From NCBI GenBank assembly GCA_028279185.1, contig JANQSS010000104.1, positions 1-64,000 on the forward strand: a DNA stretch of 64,000 nucleotides. The letters are read 5' to 3'. This DNA comes from Saprospiraceae bacterium. GTDB taxonomy: Bacteria > Bacteroidota > Bacteroidia > Chitinophagales > Saprospiraceae. Below are positions 37,558 through 45,211 of the stretch, in pieces; the stretch's first letter is position 1; the number at the start of each line of letters is the position of its first letter. The position numbers and the translations under genes are program-made. The notes beneath the pieces were generated by a model, which saw only the letters and a program-made list of their open reading frames with translations, was not told the origin of the DNA and ran no database searches.

Positions 37558-38118
37558 ATGCATCTAACCAAAAACGATAACTTGGATGACCACCAATTAG
37601 TCGAAGGGTGTTTACGGGGGGATAGCAATATGCAAAAGCTTCTGTTTGACACGTATTGTCGCAAGCTCTTTACTGTTTGCCGCCGCTACTCCCGTGATGA
37701 TTTGGAAGCTGAAGATGTCATGCAAGAAGGATTCGTTTTGGTATTTAAAAAGTTGGATACATACAGTTTTAAGGGGTCACTCTACAGTTGGATGCGCACA
37801 ATTATGGTTAATGTGGCGTTGCGAAAACTTCAGAAGAAAAGTAGAAGAGATACGGTGTATAACCTTGATGAGGTGCACGAGCCTATGTTCGAAGAAGACC
37901 ATATCGCCAATCTATCTGCTGAGGAAATCTTAAAACACGTGCAAAAGTTACCAGATGGCTATCGGAACGTCTTTAACTTATACGTCGTCGAGGGCTTCAA
38001 ACATCATGAAATAGCAAAAAAACTCATGATTGGAGAAAGTACATCGCGATCACAACTAACAAAGGCACGACGTATGCTCCAAAAATCCCTGGTGGGATTA
38101 AAATATGTGTTAATATGA
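37558..38118 (+). CDS. ECF-type RNA polymerase sigma factor
   Basis: A 186-residue sigma-70 family regulator with region 2 (LFDTYCRKLFTVCRRYSRDD then AEDVMQEGFVLVFKKLDTY) and region 4 (AEEILKHVQKLPDGYRNVFNLY, HHEIAKKLMIGESTSRSQL), and no regions 1 or 3. It is similar in form to the Bacteroidota ECF factors such as SigP. Its stop overlaps the start of the next gene by 4 bases (ATGA), so it is translationally coupled to a predicted anti-sigma protein. The target promoters are unknown. Confidence 0.93.
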   Translation: MHLTKNDNLDDHQLVEGCLRGDSNMQKLLFDTYCRKLFTVCRRYSRDDLEAEDVMQEGFVLVFKKLDTYSFKGSLYSWMRTIMVNVALRKLQKKSRRDTVYNLDEVHEPMFEEDHIANLSAEEILKHVQKLPDGYRNVFNLYVVEGFKHHEIAKKLMIGESTSRSQLTKARRMLQKSLVGLKYVLI

Positions 38119-39809
38119 TAGAAAAGAAGCTAGATAGTATTGTCCGCAAGAAGTTGAATGAACATGAAAGCGATGTTCCAGCAAATATGTGGTCTAGAAT
38201 TCAGGGTGATATAAAAAACAAACGAAAACTTCCTATTGCCCCGATACTGGTTCTATTTGCCATATTGTCAGTGGGTGCTATTCTCTATGTGAACAAAGAT
38301 CGGCTGGATGTTCAAACAGCCGCTGTCGAGTTAGAGACGGGCAACGAAAAACCAACTGATACGAACAGTACATATGAGAACGAATCAACTGGAAATTCAT
38401 CGAATATTTCAACGGATGAACCAGAATCATCTAGTAAACTAAATTCTTCCGATCAAAACGAAAACGCAAAAATCCAAAAACAAATTACGAAATCTGAAAA
38501 TATTGCAAAAAATTATGCAAGAGATAGTAAGGATAATTCATCTAAAAGTCAATCCGTATATAACCAATCACATAATATAAATAAACGATCGATAAGTAAT
38601 ATAAAAAATACAGAATCAGCTACAACCAAAGAAGATAATTATTCGATCCATAGTGCTTCATCGATTGAGAACAATTCAATCTCGTCTCGAGAAACTAGTC
38701 AAAAGAACTTGGCATCAGACGTAACTTCAGACAAGGGAGGTAAATCAAAAAATGAGGGTACACCTGCGTCAGCTGTGCAAAATAGTGTTATGAGTAATTC
38801 CGCTCAGGATATTCATGACAGTAGAGCGGGCAATAATATTAATATCGAAGTTTCAAATTCTTTAACAGGAAACGCAAATGAAAATTCACGGCATAAGTCA
38901 GAACCGATTTTACCGCTAAATGAAGAATCGGCTTCAACTTCTGAATTTGTGAGGCCTCTTTCAATATCGGGTGGGAGAGGATTGAATCACGGTCATTTTG
39001 TATACGATCCATGTTCTGTAAAAGGAGGCAAACGAAAAAATCGATTACATTGCTATACATATGTGGAACAAGAGTACAAAGTGTTTGCTGATTTTAGTGC
39101 AGGACCGCAATACTCACACAAAATGCTTGAACTCCGTAACAACGATTTTCAACCAGTTCTTAATGCGCGCGAAGACAACGAGTCATTCATGTTTTCTTAC
39201 AATGCGAATGCACGAATAGGTGTTAAACTTGCAAATGGACTTACAGGAATGGCTGGAATTTCATATGACAGATATAATGAAAGATTCGACTATTTCAATC
39301 CGAATGAACAACTTCCAATTGAGACGATCGTCATCGTGGTTGAGGGCATGGATTCTGTGGTAAATGTAAGTATCGATGCCATTGGCAACCACACTGTTAA
39401 ACATACAAATACCTTGTCTTTTATCAGCATTCCGCTTACTGTTGGCTATTCGATTCTCGGTGAAAAAGTCAATCTAGGTATTCATGGAGGTGTTGCCGTT
39501 AATTTACTTTTTGCAAAAAGTGGCCGAATTGTAAATGAAAATGGCTTACAAACGCTCAGTGGTCCGGTTAAAAAAGAGACATTCAGAACAAATGCCGGAC
39601 TGAGTTTGATGGGTGGAATTGTATTAGAATATAAAATTGACCGAGAACTTGCTTTTTTCGTGGAACCGCGATTTAATTATACGCTAAGTAGTTTGACGTC
39701 CAAGGATTATCCAATTGAACAAAAATATGTAAACGCAGGACTAAATTTTGGTTTGCGAAAAACACTTTATCAAAAAACAACCCATAAGAAAAAATATGGC
39801 ATTAATTGA
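38115..39809 (+). CDS. Predicted dual-membrane-spanning anti-sigma protein with C-terminal barrel
   Basis: A 564-residue protein with three parts. Residues 1-38 are cytoplasmic and anti-sigma-like (KKLNEHESDVPANMWSRI, a pattern seen in anti-sigma-like N-termini of Bacteroidota barrels). Residues 40-59 are a single transmembrane helix (PIAPILVLFAILSVGAILYV). Residues 60 to about 300 are a Ser/Asn/Glu/Lys-rich low-complexity linker. From about 316 to the end are amphipathic strands (EYKVFADFSAGPQYS ... VNAGLNFGLRKT) consistent with an eight-strand outer-membrane barrel. The layout matches dual membrane-spanning anti-sigma factors that I recall being described in Bacteroides. The ATGA overlap with the ECF gene supports a regulatory pair. 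Function here is inferred. Confidence 0.8.
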   Translation: MIEKKLDSIVRKKLNEHESDVPANMWSRIQGDIKNKRKLPIAPILVLFAILSVGAILYVNKDRLDVQTAAVELETGNEKPTDTNSTYENESTGNSSNISTDEPESSSKLNSSDQNENAKIQKQITKSENIAKNYARDSKDNSSKSQSVYNQSHNINKRSISNIKNTESATTKEDNYSIHSASSIENNSISSRETSQKNLASDVTSDKGGKSKNEGTPASAVQNSVMSNSAQDIHDSRAGNNINIEVSNSLTGNANENSRHKSEPILPLNEESASTSEFVRPLSISGGRGLNHGHFVYDPCSVKGGKRKNRLHCYTYVEQEYKVFADFSAGPQYSHKMLELRNNDFQPVLNAREDNESFMFSYNANARIGVKLANGLTGMAGISYDRYNERFDYFNPNEQLPIETIVIVVEGMDSVVNVSIDAIGNHTVKHTNTLSFISIPLTVGYSILGEKVNLGIHGGVAVNLLFAKSGRIVNENGLQTLSGPVKKETFRTNAGLSLMGGIVLEYKIDRELAFFVEPRFNYTLSSLTSKDYPIEQKYVNAGLNFGLRKTLYQKTTHKKKYGIN

Positions 39810-39829
39810 TCACCGATAGCCTGTAACTT

Positions 39830-40777
39830 ATGCGAAATACAATTGCCATAATTATTGTTTTAGTTTCATTGGTTTCTTTTTCGTGCCAAAATGAAGTCGA
39901 TAAATTTGTACCTCGGGAATTTATTGCACCTGGAGATTATAAGGATGTCTTGGAAATAATTCAGAATTTAGATGAGCAACATACGATTAAAGCTGAAGAT
40001 GGTGGGGTCGTTTCTCTTAAAAATTCGACGATTACCATTGTTCCCAATGCATTTATTCGGAACGGGCAAATTGTTACCGGTAATGTCAAAATAAAAACAG
40101 TTGAAATTCTGGCACACAGCGATATTGTTCGGTATGATGTGGCCACCGTAAACGAGTCCGACGAATTGTTGGAGGCACAGGGAGTTTGGCGAATTGAGGC
40201 CTATCAAAATGACGAAAAACTTTCACTCCGTGCAATACCTGATGCCATTGTAGTTCACACTTTTTCAGATCAACCAAAGACGGCTGATGGTTATGTTTTA
40301 GAAGATGACGGAGCAGTGAGATATTGGTCGAAAAACAATTCATCTGTTGTTAATGGTAGCATATCTACGATTTACAAAGGTGTGGTATTGGATACGACAG
40401 GTTATAGAATTAGTGTACAAGCTCTTTCTTGGATTGGCATTCATCAATTGTCGGACCCATCTAGTTTTTCGAACCTTTGTTTGGATCTATTAGACAGCAA
40501 CACGCCAGAAAACTCAATAGGCTTTTTGTGTTATGATGCTATACGATCTTGTCAGCGGCTCGCTATTTCAAACACACTTGACTGCGGGATGACAACAGTC
40601 ATGTCCATCAACACGGCGAAAATTATTGTCTTGGCGCATAAAGGAGACTTAGGTGGTCAAAATCATATCGAAGCAGAAGTGGACTTGGTTAATCTATCGC
40701 AATCCAACGTAGAGGTATCGATGACTCCTCAATTGATTTCAGAGGCAACTTTGTTAGATGTTGTCGACGGCTTTTAG
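39830..40777 (+). CDS. Lipoprotein of unknown function in the ECF sigma locus
   Basis: A 315-residue lipoprotein with signal ending LVSFSC (Cys19). The N-terminal mature part reads like a ZU5-like beta-sandwich (GGVVSLKNSTITIVPNAFIRNGQIVTGNVKI); the rest is beta-rich with several Cys in the C-terminal half (CLDLLD, CYDAIRSC, LDCG). It is 20 bases after the predicted anti-sigma/barrel gene, so it is probably the third gene of that operon. It might be a ligand or modulator of the barrel; no function is established. Confidence 0.8.
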   Translation: MRNTIAIIIVLVSLVSFSCQNEVDKFVPREFIAPGDYKDVLEIIQNLDEQHTIKAEDGGVVSLKNSTITIVPNAFIRNGQIVTGNVKIKTVEILAHSDIVRYDVATVNESDELLEAQGVWRIEAYQNDEKLSLRAIPDAIVVHTFSDQPKTADGYVLEDDGAVRYWSKNNSSVVNGSISTIYKGVVLDTTGYRISVQALSWIGIHQLSDPSSFSNLCLDLLDSNTPENSIGFLCYDAIRSCQRLAISNTLDCGMTTVMSINTAKIIVLAHKGDLGGQNHIEAEVDLVNLSQSNVEVSMTPQLISEATLLDVVDGF

Positions 40778-40838
40778 CCAAATTTCTCATTCGTAAACTA
40801 CAGTATACTTCTTTAAAACCTTTAAGGTCCTAAATCGT

Positions 40839-40846
40839 TAACTTTG
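40839..40846 (+). promoter_or_regulatory. -7 element of the NFU gene
   Basis: TAACTTTG matches the Bacteroidota -7 consensus and lies 24 bases before the ATG at 40871. Confidence 0.5.
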
Positions 40847-40870
40847 CAACAAAATTAGCGGAATAAAACA

Positions 40871-41482
40871 ATGGAAACAGCAATTAAAAGCCCAGTCCTG
40901 ATCTATACGGAGCAAACGCCTAACCCTGAGACATTGAAGTTTGTTACCAATCGAATGTTATACCAAGGAACAGCTGACTTTCGAACAGCTGAGATGGCTG
41001 AAAAGTATTCTCCGTTGGCAAAGGTTTTGTTTGACAGGGAAGAAGTGAATGGTGTATATATATGCAACAACTTTGTTACTGTAACAAAGCAGCCCGATAG
41101 AAATTGGCAGGAAATAATGCTTGAATTAAAAGACTTCATCAAGAATTATGTAGAGAGTGGAGAGGACATAATCATCGCTGGATTTGAAGAAGTAAAAGAA
41201 GAACTTGAAGCTGCGCATGAGGCGGCAATCGACTATGACGAAAAGGATGCAGAAATAGTTGCTAAAATCAAAGATTTAATAAACACGTACGTCAAACCGG
41301 CAGTGGAAATGGATGGTGGCAATATTGAATTTAATAAATACGTAGATGGAAACGTCTATGTTATCATGCAAGGCAGTTGCTCCGGATGTCCTTCATCTAC
41401 TGTTACATTGAAATCTGGCATTGAGGGTATGCTTAAAAGAATGGTGCCTGAAGTGAAAGAGGTAATTGCCGAAATGGGTTGA
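40871..41482 (+). CDS. NFU-type iron-sulfur cluster scaffold/carrier protein
   Basis: A 203-residue protein with an N-terminal NFU domain (YTEQTPNPETLKFV) and a C-terminal NifU-like domain carrying the cluster-ligating CSGCPSS motif (VKPAVEMDGGNIEF ... GSCSGCPSSTVTL). Such proteins hold and pass on Fe-S clusters to apo-proteins. A low-complexity acidic spacer joins the domains. It has its own promoter and is 8 bases before the inositol monophosphatase gene. Confidence 0.94.
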   Translation: METAIKSPVLIYTEQTPNPETLKFVTNRMLYQGTADFRTAEMAEKYSPLAKVLFDREEVNGVYICNNFVTVTKQPDRNWQEIMLELKDFIKNYVESGEDIIIAGFEEVKEELEAAHEAAIDYDEKDAEIVAKIKDLINTYVKPAVEMDGGNIEFNKYVDGNVYVIMQGSCSGCPSSTVTLKSGIEGMLKRMVPEVKEVIAEMG

Positions 41483-41490
41483 TAGATTAA

Positions 41491-42321
41491 TTGGAATATC
41501 AATCACATAATTCGGGCCTCAATTTAAATTCCATTCTCCCGACTGTTGCCCATGTAGCCGTCAAGGCAGGTGATTTCGTAAAAAAGGAACTCCTCTCTTT
41601 TCATCATGATCAAGTCAAGATTAAAGATTTTAATAGTCTTGTAAGCTATGTCGATATAGAAGCCGAGAAGATCATTGTTTCTGGCCTAAGGAACATTATC
41701 CCTAATGCCGATTTTCTGACTGAAGAAAACACCATTGCATTATCAGGCGAAAGCACCTATACCTGGGTTATTGATCCACTTGATGGAACGACTAACTTTA
41801 TACATAGTCTGCCATTTTTTGGAGTGAGTATCGCTTTAAAGGAAAAGGAAGACTTTGTTTTAGGTGTGGTGTATGACGTCATGCATGATGTATTGTTTAA
41901 AGCTGCCCGTTCATACGGTGCGACTGCCAATGGAAAGGAAATTTTTGTTTCAGAAACGGATAATTTAGAGAATTCAGTACTTGCAACGGGCTTTCCATAT
42001 AATGCATTTGACCACATGGAGAAGTATCTCAATTTGTTTCGTGCTCTGTTCCAAAATACACGAGGAATAAGGCGGTTTGGGTCGGCTGCCTTAGATCTTT
42101 GTTACGTGGCAAATGGCAGTTTTGGCGGGTTTTTCGAGTATGGATTAAATCCATGGGATGTTGGTGCAGGGATTGTCATTGTAAGGGAAGCAGGTGGACA
42201 AGTAACCGATTTTTCCGGATCGAATAATATGATTTCGGATAAGACTATTCTGGCAACGAATGGTAAAATTCACAACGTATTGCTGGCTAGTATTAGGCGC
42301 CATTTTGAATTGAATATGTGA
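41491..42321 (+). CDS. Inositol monophosphatase family protein
   Basis: A 276-residue Mg-dependent phosphatase fold. Metal-binding motifs are visible: EEN near 80, WVIDPLDGTTNFIHSLPFFGVSIAL near 92-115, and WDVGAGIVIVREAGG near 220. The TTG at 41491 gives the family's normal length. Substrates include inositol phosphates, fructose-bisphosphate or sulfated nucleotides in relatives; the substrate here is unknown. It is co-transcribed with the NFU gene. Confidence 0.93.
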   Translation: MEYQSHNSGLNLNSILPTVAHVAVKAGDFVKKELLSFHHDQVKIKDFNSLVSYVDIEAEKIIVSGLRNIIPNADFLTEENTIALSGESTYTWVIDPLDGTTNFIHSLPFFGVSIALKEKEDFVLGVVYDVMHDVLFKAARSYGATANGKEIFVSETDNLENSVLATGFPYNAFDHMEKYLNLFRALFQNTRGIRRFGSAALDLCYVANGSFGGFFEYGLNPWDVGAGIVIVREAGGQVTDFSGSNNMISDKTILATNGKIHNVLLASIRRHFELNM

Positions 42322-42427
42322 AAGTTGGCGAATGAGCCCGCTTTAATCGAGGAAACATATACCGTCCTCTAAAGATTCCTGTTAGTTCATAGCAGGTGAG
42401 TATCTTCACAAAAATGAAATTCACCTC

Positions 42428-43666
42428 TTGAGCAATTTCGAAGTAATAAAAATCGCATTAGGCAACGTGCGCGGTAATTTATTACGCGCTATAATTACCA
42501 TGTTTGTTATTGCCTTCGGAATTGCAGCCTTGGTTGGGATTCTGACCGCCATCGACACGGCTATATTTTCGATGAGTTCGAGCTTTTCTTCCTTAGGATC
42601 CCGCACGTTTACCATTGTCCCGACAGAATCCGAAATCGATCGAATTGTCCGCGGAGAGCGAGTAAAACGCGTAACACCCATAAATTTTGATCAAGCTATG
42701 GAATTTAAAGAGCGCTTCATCGGTGGAGGAAGAGTTTCTATTACTACCATGATCAAAGGAAATACAGTCGCTAAATACAATGATAAAGAGACAAATCCCG
42801 TATTACGCCTTTTAGGTGCAGACGAAAATGAACTATTTACTCGTGGTAATGAGATCGAACATGGACGTTTTTTTAATCAGCATGATATTGAAACGACAGC
42901 CAAACAAGCCGTGATTGGTGATTTTATTGTGAAGTCATTATTTGACGACAAACCCCAAAAGGCGTTGGGTAAGTCCATATTGGTTGACGGTAACAAATAC
43001 AAAATTATTGGAATTCTTGCCTCGCAGGGATCAAGTATGAATGAAGATGTCGATAAAAAAGTTTTTATTCCGGTAACATTGGCACAACAGCGTTATGGGT
43101 CGAGTCGGAAAAATTACGCCATTGACGTTGGTGTTACGACCTCGGATGAATTGGATGATGTGATTTCAGAAGCCTTAGGACTTATGAGAAAGGTTCGCCG
43201 ACTTAAGGCTAAAGAGGAGAATGATTTCGATGTGCAAAAGGCTGATGGAATCATTAACATTATTAAAGAAAATACGACAAAACTGAGATGGTCGGCCGTC
43301 GGCATCGGCATCATCACGTTACTAGGTGCGGCTATAGGCTTGATGAATATTATGCTCGTCAGTGTAACTGAACGCACAAAGGAAATTGGCATAATAAAAG
43401 CACTGGGAGCCACACGTACAGTAATTGTGAAGCAATTTCTAACCGAAGCGGTTCTCATTTGCCAATTTGGAGGATTGCTAGGAATACTACTTGGGATTTT
43501 GGCGGGTGTGCTCGTGAGTCATTTTTTGAAAGGTAGCTTTGTCATGCCCTGGCTATGGATAGGTCTGGGCATTACATTGTGTATGATCGTTGGGTTGGCC
43601 AGTGGCTTGTATCCAGCTTTAAAGGCCGCCAGGTTAGATCCTATCGAAAGCCTTCGTTATGAATAA
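42428..43666 (+). CDS. MacB-type ABC transporter permease
   Basis: A 412-residue membrane protein with the MacB_PCD/FtsX architecture: helix 1 about 18-40, a large periplasmic domain (about 42-285), and three C-terminal helices (about 290-315, 340-365, 375-397). The motif SVTERTKEIGIIKALGATRTVIVKQFLTEAVLI is diagnostic, and the C-terminus ends ALKAARLDPIESLRYE. It starts at TTG. No ABC ATPase or membrane-fusion gene is adjacent, so its partner must be elsewhere. It may export lipoproteins, peptides or small molecules. Confidence 0.9.
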   Translation: MSNFEVIKIALGNVRGNLLRAIITMFVIAFGIAALVGILTAIDTAIFSMSSSFSSLGSRTFTIVPTESEIDRIVRGERVKRVTPINFDQAMEFKERFIGGGRVSITTMIKGNTVAKYNDKETNPVLRLLGADENELFTRGNEIEHGRFFNQHDIETTAKQAVIGDFIVKSLFDDKPQKALGKSILVDGNKYKIIGILASQGSSMNEDVDKKVFIPVTLAQQRYGSSRKNYAIDVGVTTSDELDDVISEALGLMRKVRRLKAKEENDFDVQKADGIINIIKENTTKLRWSAVGIGIITLLGAAIGLMNIMLVSVTERTKEIGIIKALGATRTVIVKQFLTEAVLICQFGGLLGILLGILAGVLVSHFLKGSFVMPWLWIGLGITLCMIVGLASGLYPALKAARLDPIESLRYE

Positions 43667-43678
43667 TCTTCTCTAGCG

Positions 43679-43694
43679 TCTGGCACAATCTTTG
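43679..43694 (+). promoter_or_regulatory. Possible sigma-54 promoter-like site
   Basis: CTGGCACAATCTTTGT matches the sigma-54 -24 GG/-12 layout (TGGCAC, 5-base spacing, TTG), with GT in place of the canonical GC. It is about 195 bases before the tonB-like gene. The match is imperfect and single. Confidence 0.25.
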
Positions 43695-43887
43695 TCATAT
43701 GCGTATGAAATATCATATGTTTGCCACTGAAAAATTGAAATAAAATCGAACGAAACAGACTTATAGCAAGTCAATCTCCGTTTAGATTAAGATTTTCTTT
43801 AGCAGGTATAGGATTTCCATAACGCAATTAAGAATCAAAACCGCGTCATTATTGTAGTTAGAATTACAAACTTCAAAAGTTAGTATT

Positions 43888-44904
43888 ATGTATGCACAAG
43901 AGCTTTCTGCAACGATGATCGAGGATAAGCGCCGAAGTATGCGCACATCAGCCATCATTCATGCCATAATCATTTTATTGGCTATCCTTCCATTTTTAAA
44001 ACCACCGATGCCACCTAAACCTTTTCAACAGGCCATTTTGGTCGAGTTCGAGAAGGGTGGAAACAGTGAAGGATCAAAGCAAGAAGGAGCTAAAACAGCA
44101 GAAGAGGCTGCAGCTTCAGAGGCTAGTGAAGAAAATGTCGAGGAAGTCACTGAAGAAGAGGTACGCGATATACCTGAAGTGAAACCGGTTGAAACCACTC
44201 CTTCGCCGTCTGTACTTACTTCAAAAGTAGAACCGCCGGTTATTACGCAGACCAAAGTGCGCAAAGTCGAAGTAAAGACATCGCCTAAACCTACAAATAC
44301 AATTCCGCAACAAACGAAGATCGAAGAAGTGCCCACTCCTAAAAAGGAAAAAGTAGTTCTTAAGCCTTCAAAAACGCGAAAAATTAAGGTTATCGTTCAA
44401 CGACCCTCTCCAAAGAAAGGTAAGGGGAAGTCAGGAGGAAAGTCCTCAAGACCTACCAAAGATTCTGGTAATGGAAGTGGTAAGGGAAAGGCAAATGATG
44501 GTGGAAAGGGCGATAGCGGAAATGGTTCATCATCAAGTGGCAGCGGCCAGGATGACGGTAACGGAACAGGTGACAAAGGTGATGGTGACTCTGACAGTGG
44601 AAATGGGAAGGGAAAAGGAGAAGGAGATGACGTTGGAGATGGAATATTGACTCGAACCTTAATTAAATATCCTGACTTTACAGGTATAATCAAGGAGAGT
44701 GGAACGATTGCTGTCAACCTATGTGCCGATCGCTCCGGTCGCGTAACATTCGTTGAATTTAATCGAGAATACAGTACCATCACGGATATGGCTGTAATTC
44801 GCAAGGCTGTATCCTATGCTAAAGAGTATCTCTTCGAAGCGGACCCAACGGCACCACCAAGAGAATGTGGCCGCTCGGTCTTCAGAATTGAGATTGAAGA
44901 ATGA
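43888..44904 (+). CDS. TonB-like energy transducer with low-complexity Gly/Lys/Asp region
   Basis: A 338-residue protein. An N-terminal membrane helix (about 22-38, TSAIIHAIIILLAILPFL) is followed by a Pro/Lys/Glu periplasmic region (about 45-170), a Gly/Ser/Asp/Lys/Asn repeat region (about 175-250), and a short beta-rich C-terminal domain (GTIAVNLCADRSGRVTFVEFN ... CGRSVFRIEIEE) resembling TonB_C. It probably spans the periplasm to an outer-membrane receptor. ExbB/ExbD are not adjacent. A terminator follows. Confidence 0.82.
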   Translation: MYAQELSATMIEDKRRSMRTSAIIHAIIILLAILPFLKPPMPPKPFQQAILVEFEKGGNSEGSKQEGAKTAEEAAASEASEENVEEVTEEEVRDIPEVKPVETTPSPSVLTSKVEPPVITQTKVRKVEVKTSPKPTNTIPQQTKIEEVPTPKKEKVVLKPSKTRKIKVIVQRPSPKKGKGKSGGKSSRPTKDSGNGSGKGKANDGGKGDSGNGSSSSGSGQDDGNGTGDKGDGDSDSGNGKGKGEGDDVGDGILTRTLIKYPDFTGIIKESGTIAVNLCADRSGRVTFVEFNREYSTITDMAVIRKAVSYAKEYLFEADPTAPPRECGRSVFRIEIEE

Positions 44905-44941
44905 TGTAATCGTCGATTTATATCCGGACATTACTTGATAA

Positions 44942-44975
44942 AATGGTCGTGTTATTGCTTGGCACGGCCATTTTT
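44942..44975 (+). terminator. Terminator after the TonB-like gene
   Basis: A stem of AATGGTCGTG (44942-44951) with CACGGCCATT (44963-44972), including one G-T pair, is followed by a T run. Confidence 0.75.
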
Positions 44976-45040
44976 ATGTGCCGATCATATCCCAAGTAAA
45001 CCTCTATTGCGGTGAAATTCTGATTTTCCAGTGGTCATTT

Positions 45041-45096
45041 TTGACCGAATACATCCATATATTGACCGATAGTCAAATTCTTAGTACCGATAGTCA
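45041..45096 (+). repeat. Three 21-bp-phased repeats (ACCGA core)
   Basis: TTGACCGA at 45041-45048, TTGACCGATAGTCA at 45062-45075, and AGTACCGATAGTCA at 45083-45096 are exactly 21 bp apart, two helical turns. The last two share ACCGATAGTCA. The first copy also forms a palindrome GGTCA-TTTT-TGACC (45033-45046). Such phasing is typical of regulator-binding sites. Confidence 0.6.
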
Positions 45097-45152
45097 TTAT
45101 ATACTTATATGTTGGGACCATCTACATTACCTTTATAAGGAATTTAGTATTC

Positions 45153-45211
45153 GGGCTAAAAGGGGATTTACAAGGGTTAAAATTGAAAACGATCAATCTT
45201 AGCCCTTTTTT
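45153..45211 (+). terminator. Terminator-like hairpin of a possible small transcript
   Basis: GGGCTAA (45153-45159) pairs with TTAGCCC (45199-45205) over a 39-base loop and is followed by six T residues on the plus strand. It is too far from the TonB-like gene to be needed there. Confidence 0.35.

Larger units (their letters stand above)
44905..45209. other. 305-bp convergent gap with a terminator, phased repeats and a possible small RNA
   Basis: The gap between the TonB-like gene and lpdA contains a terminator, three repeats at a 21-bp period, and a hairpin with a T run. A GTG-started 74-codon frame (44978-45202) covers the region but shows no domain and is unlikely to be a gene. Confidence 0.4.

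Noticed and set aside
44978..45202. A 74-codon GTG-started frame between the TonB-like gene and lpdA
   Set aside because: The 21-bp repeats happen to be 7 codons long, so the frame stays open through them; no domain and poor start. I kept the region as a possible regulatory site or small RNA instead.
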